Positions 17,017 through 27,116 of a stretch of DNA of 64,000 nt are shown in pieces; the first letter of the stretch is position 1; every line of letters starts with the position of its first letter. The translations under genes and the position numbers were made by a program. The notes under the pieces were generated by a model. It did not search any database. It was given only the letters and a program-made list of their open reading frames with translations, and had not been told where the DNA came from. The DNA comes from Actinobaculum sp. 313 (GTDB taxonomy: Bacteria > Actinomycetota > Actinomycetes > Actinomycetales > Actinomycetaceae). The DNA lies in the NCBI RefSeq assembly GCF_003073475.1, contig NZ_CP029033.1, positions 2,294,001 to 2,358,000 of the forward strand. Reading direction: 5' to 3'.

Positions 17017-19835
17017 CTACTTGTCCTGCTTGCGGATCTCGTTGGCGAGGTCTGCCATCTGCGCCGCAAGCTCGGTCACCTGGCCCGCCAGATCAACCGG
17101 AGCGGTCGCAGGCGCAAACGAGATGTGCTCCGACTCATTCGAGATCGCTGCCCGCCCGGCTTCCAACCGCGCCACTGGCACACGGAACGGCGAGCAGGAG
17201 ACGTAGTCGATTCCAATGGCGTCAAAGAAGTGGATCGACACCGGATCGCCACCGTGCTCACCACATACGCCGCAATGCAGCCCCGGCTTTGTCGAACGTC
17301 CCCGCTCGACTCCCATTTCGACCAGCTGACCGACACCGCTCCAATCGATCGTCTCGAAGGGCGAGGTGCCGAAGATACCGTAATCGAAGTAGTCGTTGAA
17401 GAAGGCCGCCTCGACGTCGTCGCGCGAGAATCCCCACGTGGTCTGGGTCAGATCGTTGGTACCGAAGGAGAAGAAGTCCGACTCGGCGGCGATGCGCTCA
17501 GCGGCGACCGCAGCCCGCGGTAACTCGATCATATTGCCAATCGGGAGAGCGAGCTCCACGCCCGACTCCGCCTCAACATCCGCAATGATCTTCTCGGCTT
17601 CATCACGCACGATCTGCAACTCGCGGATCGAACCGATGAGCGGAACCATAATCTCCGGGCGCGGATCTTTACCTTGCTTCTTGCATTCGACGCAAGCCTC
17701 CGCGATCGCGCGGATCTGCAGCTTGATCAAGCCGGGATCTTCAGACCAAGGCGGACACCGCGCAGGCCGAGCATCGGATTCTGCTCGTGGTTCGCCTTCA
17801 CGGCTGCCAGCAGGCGCTTCTCATGCTCGGTGACTTCCTCGCCCTTGGCCTCCTTGACCGCCAGTTCCACCGAGAGCTCCGTCAGATCCGGCAGGAACTC
17901 ATGCAACGGCGGATCGATCAGGCGCACGGTGACCGGCAGGCCGTCCATGGCGCTGAAGATTCCAACGAAGTCGGACTTCTGCAGCGGCATCAGCGCATCG
18001 AATGCAGCCTGCTGCTCCTCCTCGGTCTCGGCGAGGATAACCGCCTCAATCAGCTTGCGGCGGTCGCCGAGGAACATATGCTCGGTACGGCACAGGCCAA
18101 CTCCCTGCGCGCCGAAGGAACGAGATCGCTCGGCGTCTTCCGGGTTGTCAGCGTTTGCCCGTACCTCCAGGCGCCGCTTCGCATCGGCGTGGGTGAGGAT
18201 ACGGTCGACGGCGTAGACCAGTTCCTGGGTGTCCTCATCGGGAGAGGCAGCCAATCCGGCCTCAAGACCGTGCGAGATGTAGGTCATCACCGGGGAATCA
18301 ACCACCGGGACCTCACCTTCAAAGACCTCACCGGTTGTGCCGTCGATGGCGATAACATCACCGGCGTGCAGCGTCTTGTCCTGCGACTTGACGTAGACCG
18401 TCCCGGCCACCTCATCGACGACGAGGTCCTCCGCTCCGACCACGCAGCAGCGGCCCATGCCACGGGCAACCACGGCGGCATGCGACGTCTTTCCCCCACG
18501 GGCGGTCAGTACGCCAGCAGCCGCAACCATGCCCGCCAGGTCGTCCGGGTTGGTCTCGCGGCGCACCAGGATAACGGAAGCACCCTCGGCCACCCGAGAC
18601 TCCGCCTGCTCATTGTTCAGCACAATTTCGCCCACGGAAGCCCCCGGCGAGGCGGGCATGCCCCTGGTCAGTACCTTCGCCGAAGCGGACTTGTCGAACT
18701 GCGGGAACAGCAGCGAGGTCAGCTGGTCGCCCGTGACGCGGGTAACTGACTCATCGGTTGTAATGAGCCGCTCGTCCACCAGTTGCACGGCCACACGGAA
18801 GGCGGCTGCTGGCGTCCGCTTGCCAACACGGGTTTGCAGCATCCACAACTTGCCCTGCTGGATGGTGAACTCGATATCGCAGAGGTCGCGGTAGTGCGTC
18901 TCCAGCTTCTGCATAATGCCGCGCAGCTCGTCGTAGGACTTCTTGTCCACACGCTCCAGATCCGCCAAGGACAGCGTATTGCGGATACCGGCGACGACGT
19001 CCTCCCCCTGTGCGTTGATCAGGTAGTCACCGTACACGCCCGAATGGCCGGTGGAGGGGTCACGGGTGAAGCACACTCCGGTGCCCGAGGTTTCGCCCAT
19101 GTTTCCAAAGACCATGGTGCAGATATTGACCGCCGTTCCGAGGTCATTGGGAATACGCTCGCGACGCCGGTAGATGCGGGCACGGTCGGTGTTCCAGGAA
19201 CGGAAGACCGCCTCAATGGCTAGGTCCATCTGGCGGCGAGGATCCTGCGGGAAGTCTTCGCCGGTGGCATCCTTGACAATCTGCTTGTACTCGACGACGA
19301 GTTCCTTGAGGTCGTCGGTGGTCATATCAAGGTCGCCCTTGTATTCCTTGCGATCCTGCAGGGCCTGCAGTGCATTGGCGAACAGGTCGCCGTCGATATC
19401 CTGCACGGTCTTGCCGAACATCTGGATAAGGCGCCGGTACGAATCCCAGGCAAAACGCTCGTCGCCCGACTGTGCGGCTAGCCCCTGAACGGACTCGTCG
19501 TTCAAACCGATGTTCAGTACCGTTTCCATCATGCCCGGCATCGAGAACTTGGCGCCCGAACGCACGGAGACCAGAAGCGGATCGGACGGATCACCCAGAC
19601 GCTTCTGCATCGTCTGCTCGACCTCGCGCAGATGTGAGGTGACTTCGACATCGAGAGTCTCAGGGGTATGGCCGGCGCTGAGGTAAGCCCGACATGCTTC
19701 GGTCGTAATCGTAAAACCCGGTGGGACGGGCAGGCCGAGATTCGTCATCTCGGCCAGATTGGCACCCTTTCCACCGAGGAGGTCCTTCATGTCCTTGTTA
19801 CCCTCAGTGAATGAGTAGACGTATTTTGTCGCCAT
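17017..19835 (-). CDS. ppdK: Pyruvate phosphate dikinase, one-base frameshift
   Basis: Interconverts pyruvate, ATP and phosphate with PEP, AMP and pyrophosphate. From ATG 19835 (GGAGG upstream) the frame gives an N-terminal nucleotide domain (GGKGANLAEMTNLGLPVPPGF), the phosphohistidine loop GGKTSHAAVVARGMG at about 450, and MLGLRGVRLGL, then breaks. One base is missing in the run at about 17734-17735; the next frame continues GLIKLQIRAIAEA through FGTNDLTQTT and the catalytic-cysteine block HCGVCGEHGGDP. Restored length is about 939 residues, somewhat longer than usual because of a C-terminal tail (VTELAAQMADLANEIRKQDK). Both halves are well conserved, so the break is probably a sequence error. 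Confidence 0.9.
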
Positions 19836-20233
19836 TGAGTTCCTCCGTTGGAGCGCTTGTATTCAGAATTTGCAGGCCATTCAAAGGCTAGCACCCGCGA
19901 GTGCCGGATTGAATAGACAGCAGTATATAGGTCTTCGGGCCCATTGATCACCCCTGCCGCGCCACACTATATCAATTCCTACGGAAAAGGCGATACACAA
20001 TGGAGAAGCGGAGAGAGAACCAGGCAGGGCACCCGGCAACCTGAAGGAGGAACTCGGTAGCGAAACCGGGTCAATTGACAGCCCAGCGACGCTCAGTAAG
20101 CCGGTGAACACCGCCCCTTCTCAGCTCCGACACGAGCGACTCACGTCCAAAGTTTCAACACGAGCGACTCACGTCTAACACAAACCGCAGCGATTCCACC
20201 GCTCGCACCAATCGACACTCCCCAGATGGCAGA
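19836..20233. other. ppdK upstream region with short duplication
   Basis: A minus-strand TATACT (19922-19927) could be the ppdK -10, with only a poor -35. ACACGAGCGACTCACGTC occurs twice, at 20130-20147 and 20158-20175. No gene was found. Confidence 0.5.
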
Positions 20234-20638
20234 TCAGGCACCGAGCAGCCACACTCCGGCAAACCCACATGAGGCCGCGACAATATACGACGCCAGAGTC
20301 CCGATAATGAAGCGTTCGGTCAACGCTGGATTCGACTGTAAGTCCGCCCAGCGTCCCAGTCCTTTAATGGCGACGACGGCGGCAACGAGTCCGGGCTGAC
20401 CGGCAAGGATACACCCGGCAATAGCAATGCGCTCCAGCACCCCTATCCAGGTACCTCCGCGCAGCACCTCCACCGGCCGTTCCTCTTGCGGAAGGACAGT
20501 GGCGGCATGCCCGCCGGAGCGGGGTACTTGGCCATTTCCGTTATCGCTTACCCGAGCCAGGTGCAGCACAACTTCAACTACCACCCACCCGATAAAGACC
20601 GCTGCCAGTAACGTTACGACGATGATTAACCACGCCAT
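20234..20638 (-). CDS. Small membrane protein resembling the C-terminal part of DUF3307 proteins
   Basis: 134 residues from ATG 20638, behind GGAAGGGGAAGT. One N-terminal membrane helix (AWLIIVVTLLAAVFIGWVVV), a hydrophilic linker, then the block WIGVLERIAIAGCILAGQ, AIKGLGRW, ERFIIGTLASYIVAASCGF. The LER...GQ...AxK...R...E..IIGTL.S pattern is the one I know from DUF3307 membrane proteins, which often sit beside satD genes, as here: the SatD-like gene is 58 bases upstream on the same strand. Function unknown. Confidence 0.65.
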   Translation of the reverse strand: MAWLIIVVTLLAAVFIGWVVVEVVLHLARVSDNGNGQVPRSGGHAATVLPQEERPVEVLRGGTWIGVLERIAIAGCILAGQPGLVAAVVAIKGLGRWADLQSNPALTERFIIGTLASYIVAASCGFAGVWLLGA

Positions 20639-20696
20639 ACTTCCCCTTCCGTCCAGCCCTGCAACGTACACGGGGTGTGCGCGACGATTAAGCACG

Positions 20697-21458
20697 TCAT
20701 ACTTCCCCCGCCCGTTTGCTGGACCCACCACTATCTAACTCGTGCAATAGCCGTACGGCCAACGGCCATACCGCCTGTTCCTCCGCCCAGTGCGCTCCGA
20801 GGCGACGCTGAGAGACGGCCTGCGGCGTGATGGAGAGGGCGCGAGCTATCGCCTGGCCGGTCTCGCCCGACTCCAGCAGTTGCACCGCCTCGCGTTGGGC
20901 CACGGTCCGGGACTGCACAACAATGCCAATCACGTGCAGCAATGCCTGTAGTTCTGCGGCCCGAGCCGGGCGGTCGAGCGCCTCGCCGCGCAAGGGGTTT
21001 ACTTCGACAGCGCTCCCGGCGGCGGCTGATCGACCGCGTGCCGCGGTGCGAACTCCTCTTTTCGCGGCCGACGCGGCATGTACCTCGTCGGCAGTCGTGC
21101 CTTCACCATTGGAAACCGTCGGCACGCGAACAGCCAGCGATACCGGCAGCCGTTTTGACGCCTCCACTGCCTCACGGGCGCACACGAAGGCCATCCCACT
21201 GCCCTCACGCACCGAAGTGGGGAGATTCTCCTGCGCATCGGGCGCGCATCCAATTCCGATATGCCACCCTCCACTGCGTAGGACCCGTCGAATCGCTTCC
21301 GCCGCGGCAATTGCGGATATCGGCACCCCCTGTGCTTCGTCTCCCACCGTGCGTTCGAAAGGAAGGAGCGTGGGCACATCCTGCAGCATTGCGAGAAGTT
21401 CTGGAATACGATCTGCCGTGCGACGCGATGCCACCTGATCAATGGTTAGCACGAACAT
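20697..21458 (-). CDS. SatD-family HTH protein
   Basis: 253 residues from ATG 21458 (MFVLTIDQVASRR). The N-terminal half has the SatD look (TIDQVASRRTADRIPELLAM, RTVGDEAQGV, LRSGGWHIGIG), and the C-terminal region has a helix-turn-helix (GQAIARALSITPQAVSQRR). SatD proteins are small DNA-binding proteins of poorly known role, sometimes linked to acid or stress response. It is probably co-transcribed with the DUF3307-like gene downstream. Repeated ATCAAG/CTTGAT sites in its own promoter suggest autoregulation (inference). Confidence 0.65.
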   Translation of the reverse strand: MFVLTIDQVASRRTADRIPELLAMLQDVPTLLPFERTVGDEAQGVPISAIAAAEAIRRVLRSGGWHIGIGCAPDAQENLPTSVREGSGMAFVCAREAVEASKRLPVSLAVRVPTVSNGEGTTADEVHAASAAKRGVRTAARGRSAAAGSAVEVNPLRGEALDRPARAAELQALLHVIGIVVQSRTVAQREAVQLLESGETGQAIARALSITPQAVSQRRLGAHWAEEQAVWPLAVRLLHELDSGGSSKRAGEV

Positions 21459-21476
21459 ACAGCCACCATAACACAC

Positions 21477-21525
21477 ATCAAGCCTTTCAACTTGATATGC
21501 CAACATCAACTTCCAACCCTTGATG
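21477..21525 (-). promoter_or_regulatory. Candidate operator cluster upstream of the satD-like gene
   Basis: ATCAAG (21477-21482) and CTTGAT (21491-21496) form an inverted repeat, and CATCAA (21504-21509) with TTGATG (21520-21525) forms a second. Both lie 20-70 bases upstream of the ATG, where an autoregulator would bind. Confidence 0.45.
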
Positions 21526-21674
21526 CATGCCGCACGTTACCAATGTATGCAGCGTTACGCCGATGCATGCCGCACGTTACCAATGTATGCAGCGTTACGC
21601 CGATACATGCCGCACGTTACCAATGTATGCAGCGTTACGCCGATACATGCCGCACGTTACCAATATATGCGGCC
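21526..21674. repeat. 40-bp tandem repeat array, about 3.7 copies
   Basis: Copies start at 21526, 21566, 21606 and 21646 (the last is partial and diverged). The unit begins CATGCCGCACGTTACCAATG and ends in GCCGATA or GCCGATG. Copies 1-3 are near identical and abut without spacers, so this is a minisatellite, not CRISPR. It fills the space between the fhs stop and the satD-like promoter. Confidence 0.92.
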
Positions 21675-21680
21675 TGCCGC

Positions 21681-23437
21681 CTAGTGCATGCCGTGAATGC
21701 GTCCGCCGTCGTCAACCGTAATATCGCAAGCAGATGGCCGACGCGGCAGACCCGGCATGGTCATAACCGAGCCGGAGATCAGCACGACGAATCCGGCGCC
21801 GGCCGATAGACGAACTTCCCGGATCGGCACGTCAAACCCCTCGGGAGCGCCGAGAGCTGCCGGATCGGTGGAGAAGGAGTACTGCGTCTTCGCGATACAC
21901 ACCGGCAAATGCCCCCTCCCCTCGCCCTCCAGCCGGAGAAGCTCGCGCCTGGCCGCCGCCGTGAAGGTCACCGTGGCACCGTGATACACGCGCTGAACTA
22001 CCGCGAGCGCCTTTTCCGCCAACGGAAGCTCATCCTTGTAGCATAGGCGTGGCTTTTCCGATCTTGCTGCGCCCGCTTCCTCCAGCGCGGCTATCACCGC
22101 GCGGGCCAAGGGCTGCGCACCCGCACTTCCCTCGGCATAGTGACACGACAAGGCCACTTCAATTCCCAGCCTTGCCATTGCGGCACGTACTTCCTCGATC
22201 TCAGCAGGGGTATCGGCGGCAAACTGGTTAAGCGCCACCACCACGTGCTGCCCATAGACTTCCTGCAGATTGCGCACATGCTGCCGCAAGTTGGCGACAC
22301 CCGCCCGCACCGCCTCCACATTCTCGCCTTCCAGGGCCGCCAATTCCACGCCGCCGTGGTACTTCAACGCGCGCACAGTTGCCACTACCACAGTCAGGGC
22401 CGGAGTCAATCCGGTCTGCCGCGAGACGAGATCGAAGAACTTCTCCGCACCCAGATCCGCACCAAATCCCGCCTCGGTAATGGCAATATCGCCCAGCGCC
22501 AGTGCGGCACGGGTAGCAATCACAGAATTACAGCCGTGGGCGATATTCGCGAAGGGACCGCCATGTACAACGGCAGGCGTACCTTCGAGGGTTTGCACAA
22601 GATTCGGAGCCAGGGCATCGCGCAGCACGGCGGTAAGCGCCCCGGTTGCTTCCAGATCATCGACCGTCACCGGTTCACCCTGTGAACTGCGTCCGACAAC
22701 GATACGCGCCAGCCGATCGCGCAGATCCGCTAGCGACGACGCCATGCAGAACGTCGCCATAATCTGACTGGCCGCCGTGATATCAAACCCGGATTCGCGC
22801 GGCACACCTCCGGTTCTGCCTCCCAGCCCGACGACGATCTCGCGCAACGCCCGGTCATTGACATCAACCGTGCGGCGAATGGAAACGCTACGCGGATCGA
22901 GGTCAACCGTGGTGAAATGCAAGGCGTTATCCACCATGGCCGCGAGCAGGTTATTCGCCTCTGCAATCGCCGCGAAGTCGCCGGTGAAATGCAAGTTGAT
23001 ATCCTGCGCCGGCGTGAGTTGCGCCTTGCCGCCACCGGTAGCGCCACCCTTAATGCCGAAAACCGGCCCCATGGACGGCTCCCGGAGCGCAAGAACCGGA
23101 CGCCTCCCCAAGCGGCGCAGGCCATCGGCCAGCCCAATCGACGTTGTCGTCTTCCCCTCCCCGCAGGAGTGGGCGAGATGGCCGTTACCAGTACGAGTGG
23201 GGCAGACGGACGCTCCCGGTACTCTGGCAAACCTTCCAGGTAGTCAAGGGCTATTTTCGCCTTATCATGCCCGTAGCGGAGTAACGCCCTGTCCGGAATC
23301 CCGTAACCGGCAGCAAGATCTGAGATAGGCAGGGGAGTCAGGACTCCGGCGGCAGCGTGCTCCTGCCGCGCATCTCCATTGGCATATCCGTTCAGTGCTC
23401 GTGTCACATTACTTATGCTAGGCGAAGAGGCGTGCAT
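21681..23437 (-). CDS. fhs: Formate-tetrahydrofolate ligase, one-base frameshift in the P-loop
   Basis: Makes 10-formyl-THF from formate, THF and ATP. Start ATG 23437 (MHASSPSISNV) is tentative because no good ribosome site is visible. The frame reads GYGIPDRALLRYGHDKAKI, LVLVTAISPTPAG, then breaks; the next frame continues KTTTSIGLADGLRRLG, REPSMGPVFGIKGGATGGG and FDITAASQIMATFCMASS to the end. The run CCCC at 23159-23162 (GGGG on the coding strand) should have five bases, restoring PAGEGKTT. Restored length is about 585 residues, slightly long because of the N-terminal extension. As written the ATP-binding loop is destroyed; I read this as a sequence error. Confidence 0.9.
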
Positions 23438-23587
23438 CAAACCGCCACTTGGCGACGGATGGGATGGAGCGCGCCAGCGCCTCGGGCTACGTCAGCCCGG
23501 TGGCCTGCGCCAGAGCGCCACACTTCACCACGTGGCATGAACTCAGTCGCAACCTTTCAATGCCGCGGTACCGCACCGCTCGGCATT

Positions 23588-25246
23588 TCAAATCCCCAAT
23601 GCCTGCCGTGCCGCGACACGCGCATGTGCCGGGTCATGTGCCCCTTGCACCGACTCAGCCGCCAATCGACACTGCGCGAAGCTCACCGCGCATAACTGGG
23701 CTCCCACTGCGGGCAACGCGGTGGGAGCCATGGATAGCGACGTGACTCCCATTCCTACAAGCACGCAGCACAAGAAGGGATCTGCGGCCGCCTCACCGCA
23801 CACGCCCACCGGCGTACCTATTCTCTGGCCCGCCTCGGCGATGCGAGCAACAAGCGCGAGCACGGCGGGCTGCCAGGGATCGGTGTATTCAGCCAACGGT
23901 GCGGACAGGCGATCCGCCGCCATCACATATTGTGCGAGGTCATTTGTGCCGATGGAAACGAAATCCACGCGCCGCAAGAACTGCTCTGCAAGCACGGCGA
24001 CGGACGGAACCTCGACCATAATGCCCGCCTTGAGGCCGCGAGCGCGAACACGAACCGCAAAGTCCTCCGCCTCCGCCAGTGTGGATACCAGCGGCGCCAT
24101 CACCCACGTTTCACCCTGGTGTTCCCTGGCAACGGCGGCGATGGCATCAAGCTGGTGGTCAAGCAGCTGCGGGTAACGCAAACCGATTCGCAGGCCGCGT
24201 ACCCCCAAGGCCGGGTTCGCCTCAGGGCCCATATTCGCGAAGGCGAGCGGCTTATCAGATCCAGCATCAAGAGTGCGGATCACAACCTTGCGACCGGAAA
24301 AGGCTTGGAAGATCGGACGATAATGAGCTGCCTGCTCCGCAACACTCGGCTCCTCCCGTGCCGCAAGGAATCCAAGCTCGGTACGCAGTAGACCGATACC
24401 CTCCGCCTCCCCTGCCGCGGCGCGTTGCGCACCTCGTACATCCTGCACATTGACAAGGAGTTCCACCCGGTGGCCATCTGTTGTCTGCGCCGGCCCCTTC
24501 CAGGAACGCACGGTCGCCCGCCACTGTGCATCATGTTCGACTAAGCGGTGAGCATCGGCCGGGTTCGCCGTGCGTGTCAGCATTCCCGTGGAACCGTCGA
24601 TCAGCACCATGTCACCGTTGCAGAATCGGGAAAGACCACGTGCCGCCACAACGCAGGGAATGCCGAGCTGCCGCGCAATGATCGCGGTATGCGATGTCGG
24701 CCCACCGAGTTCGGTCGCCAGCGCGATAACCCTGTTCGCATCGAGGCCGGCCGTATCGGCCGGTGCCAGGTCATCGGCCAATAGGATACTTGGCTCCGGT
24801 GGATTTGGAACCCCGGGTTCTGGGGCACCCTGCAGCTCGGCAACCACCCGTGCACACACATCCCGCAGGTCCGTCACCCGCTCCGCCATTGTGGCATCAC
24901 CGTTTTCGAACAGTTCCACGAAATGCGCCGTTGCCCGAATAATGGCCTGCACCGCCGGTAGACCGTCGGCGATAAGCGCGGCAACCTCTTTGCGTACACC
25001 CGGATCCACGGCAAGCACCGAGGACATCTGCAAGACCTCTGCCGATGTGCCGGTGCAACGTTCGGAACGTTCCTGGAGGCGACGCGAAACCGCTGCACTG
25101 GACTCTTCGTATCGTTCGAGTTCCCGGGCACGTTCTTGTTCTGGCACACGTAGCTCTTCGCCGTCGGGGATGGAAGGTCTGACGACCCACACGGCAGGCG
25201 CATACGCCATGCCAGACACGACGGGCGTACCGTAGACGTCACTCAT
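23588..25246 (-). CDS. ptsI: PTS phosphoenolpyruvate-protein phosphotransferase, Enzyme I
   Basis: 552 residues from ATG 25246 (MSDVYGTPVVSGMAYAP); ATG 25282 would add 12 residues behind GAGGTGGGG, and I cannot choose firmly. The phosphorylated histidine is in GGPTSHTAIIARQLGIP. The C-terminal PEP barrel has GIGLLRTELGFLA, VIRTLDAGSDKPL, ANPALGVRGLRIGL, FVSIGTNDLAQYVMAADR and the catalytic cysteine in GVCGEAAADP. It starts the PTS phosphate relay by moving phosphate from PEP to HPr. No HPr, EII or DhaM gene is nearby in this window. It is transcribed away from the sugar island that starts at 25647. Confidence 0.92.
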   Translation of the reverse strand: MSDVYGTPVVSGMAYAPAVWVVRPSIPDGEELRVPEQERARELERYEESSAAVSRRLQERSERCTGTSAEVLQMSSVLAVDPGVRKEVAALIADGLPAVQAIIRATAHFVELFENGDATMAERVTDLRDVCARVVAELQGAPEPGVPNPPEPSILLADDLAPADTAGLDANRVIALATELGGPTSHTAIIARQLGIPCVVAARGLSRFCNGDMVLIDGSTGMLTRTANPADAHRLVEHDAQWRATVRSWKGPAQTTDGHRVELLVNVQDVRGAQRAAAGEAEGIGLLRTELGFLAAREEPSVAEQAAHYRPIFQAFSGRKVVIRTLDAGSDKPLAFANMGPEANPALGVRGLRIGLRYPQLLDHQLDAIAAVAREHQGETWVMAPLVSTLAEAEDFAVRVRARGLKAGIMVEVPSVAVLAEQFLRRVDFVSIGTNDLAQYVMAADRLSAPLAEYTDPWQPAVLALVARIAEAGQRIGTPVGVCGEAAADPFLCCVLVGMGVTSLSMAPTALPAVGAQLCAVSFAQCRLAAESVQGAHDPAHARVAARQALGI

Positions 25247-25575
25247 ATTCTCGCTACCCCGATGGGTCATTGCTTCGCTCATTATGATCCCCACCTCTGC
25301 CGGTTCGTGCGGCCTGCCCTTCGGATCGACGGTGCACCGAAAGGCGGGTGCCACACGGCCAGTCTATCCGAAGCATTCTGCGGTCACTGGCGTCTATGCC
25401 ATAGGTTCCGCATCCGCACAAGCCTCCGGCCATCACCACCGCCTGTATCGTCAGCGCGGGCGCATCCCCGCACACCGGATCACGCCGGACCGCAAGCATT
25501 TGCACACACCCCTCCTTCATGCCATACCACACGCGGGCGCCCGGCCCCGTTTTCAAAACTCCTCCACCACCAGGC
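25247..25575. other. Divergent intergenic region, ptsI side
   Basis: About 330 bases between ptsI and the promoter of the sugar island. It must hold the ptsI promoter, but I see no clear -35/-10 pair. No RNA gene or repeat was found. Confidence 0.45.
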
Positions 25576-25618
25576 TTGACATACCTCACACCTCCACCGC
25601 ATAATGAATAAACATTCA
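25576..25618 (+). promoter_or_regulatory. Promoter and operator of the sugar catabolic island
   Basis: TTGACA (25576-25581), 18 bases, CATAAT (25600-25605): a near-consensus sigma-70-type promoter and the best in the window. Overlapping its end is the inverted repeat TGAATAAACATTCA (25605-25618), with a related TGAATTACTATTCG about 8 bases further on. The position is right for repression by the SorC regulator encoded at 34707-35704. Confidence 0.75.
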
Positions 25619-25646
25619 GTCGTGAATTACTATTCGGAGGCTGGCA

Positions 25647-27095
25647 ATGAAGCTTGGCTACATCGCTATCGATGAGGGGACAACGAACTGCAAGGTCCTC
25701 GCCTACTCGCAGGATGGCGCCGTGCTCGCTGAGGCATCACGGACGCTGACACTACGCAATCCCGCCGCAGGCCATTTCGAGCAGGACGCGGCGGAAATCC
25801 TTTCCGCGGTTGATGACGCACTGGCACAGCTCCTCGCTGATCTTCCCGACCTACAGGTACGTGGCATCTCCATCAGCAACCAGCGTGAATCCGTCGTCGT
25901 CTTCGACTGCGCGACTGCCACCCCGCTTACTCCGGTTATCGGCTGGCAAGACTCCCGTACCACGCACGCATGCCAACATCTGATTGACGCAGGATGGTCC
26001 GATACCTTCCGCGCCGCCACCGGGCTGCATCTTGACCCCATGTATTCCGCAACAAAAATGGCCGCCGCCCTGGACCTGGCGCAGGGCAGCATCACGGCGA
26101 CCACTCGGGTCGGTACGATCGACGCACTTCTCATAACTCACCTCACCGGCGGAGCGACATGCGCCACCGATCCCACGAACGCCTCCCGAACCTTGCTGTA
26201 CAACATTCATGCCGCCACGTGGGACCCGCAACTTTGCGAGGTCATGCGAATTCCTATGGAGGCCTTGCCACAGGTCCGCGCATCAAACAGCATCTTCGGC
26301 ACATACGGCGGAACGCTGGAGCGCTTGGCAGGAGTCCCCGTTGTAGGCGTGTTGGGCGACTCGCACGCAGCACTCTACGGCCAGCACTGCAGCGAGGGAA
26401 TCGGAAAGGTCACCTTCGGAACCGGCTCGTCAATCATGATCCCGACCGCGAGCGCACAAGTTGCCACCTCCCCGGTAGACACAACCATCGGTTTCACACT
26501 TGACACGAAAGTCACCTACGCGCGCGAAGGTAATGTGCTCGCGGCCGGCGCAGGAATCGACACGGCAGCCGACCTGCTGCGGTTCCCCTCCGGCAAGGAT
26601 CTCGTCGCTGCCGCCGCGGACACCGCCACCACACCGCTCACCTATGTGCCGGCCTTCTCCGGGCTTGCTGCCCCCTGGTGGGATCGCGACGCAGTCGGCC
26701 TACTCGTTGGGCTGCGCCGTGACAGCACCAACGCGCAAGTCGCCCGCGCCGTCATCGAGTCCGTCGGGCACCAACTGGCAGACATCGTCGACGTCGTACG
26801 CGCGGAAGGAACTGACCTCGCCCTACTCCGAGCCGACGGCGGCCTCACCAGGAGCCCGTTGTTCGTGCAGGCAACCGCCGACATCTTGGATGTCGCCATT
26901 GAAACCGCGGACCAGAGTGACATCTCTGCGTACGGCGCAGCTCGCATGTGCGCCACAGGGCTAGGAGAACTGGCGGAATTCGATTCGGGAAGCGTTGCCT
27001 ACACCCGCTTCGAGCCGCACATCGCACACAGCCAGCGGCAACAATCCCGCCGACAATGGCGAGACGCCATTAACCGCTCTCGCACAGCCGCATAA
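25647..27095 (+). CDS. FGGY-family carbohydrate kinase (apulose-kinase candidate)
   Basis: 482 residues, ATG 25647 behind CGGAGG. The two FGGY domains are complete: N-terminal YIAIDEGTTNCKVLAYS and ISNQRESVVVFD, then C-terminal VTFGTGSSIMIPTASA and LRADGGLTRSPLFVQATADI. The family phosphorylates sugars or polyols with ATP. It is the first gene of an island with a ribose-type ABC transporter, a TIM-barrel isomerase and a split transketolase. That set matches the described D-apiose pathway, in which the kinase acts on D-apulose. Glycerol-kinase-like and xylulokinase-like roles remain possible, since the substrate residues cannot be read here. Confidence 0.85.
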   Translation: MKLGYIAIDEGTTNCKVLAYSQDGAVLAEASRTLTLRNPAAGHFEQDAAEILSAVDDALAQLLADLPDLQVRGISISNQRESVVVFDCATATPLTPVIGWQDSRTTHACQHLIDAGWSDTFRAATGLHLDPMYSATKMAAALDLAQGSITATTRVGTIDALLITHLTGGATCATDPTNASRTLLYNIHAATWDPQLCEVMRIPMEALPQVRASNSIFGTYGGTLERLAGVPVVGVLGDSHAALYGQHCSEGIGKVTFGTGSSIMIPTASAQVATSPVDTTIGFTLDTKVTYAREGNVLAAGAGIDTAADLLRFPSGKDLVAAAADTATTPLTYVPAFSGLAAPWWDRDAVGLLVGLRRDSTNAQVARAVIESVGHQLADIVDVVRAEGTDLALLRADGGLTRSPLFVQATADILDVAIETADQSDISAYGAARMCATGLGELAEFDSGSVAYTRFEPHIAHSQRQQSRRQWRDAINRSRTAA

Positions 27096-27116
27096 CGCGG
27101 CAGGAAGGAAATCACC

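Noticed and set aside
21526-21674. The 40-bp array as a CRISPR
   Set aside because: The units abut with no unique spacers, and no cas gene is present.
25647-27095. The FGGY gene as glycerol kinase glpK
   Set aside because: No glpF, glpD or glpR is nearby, while a monosaccharide ABC transporter, isomerase and split transketolase follow directly.
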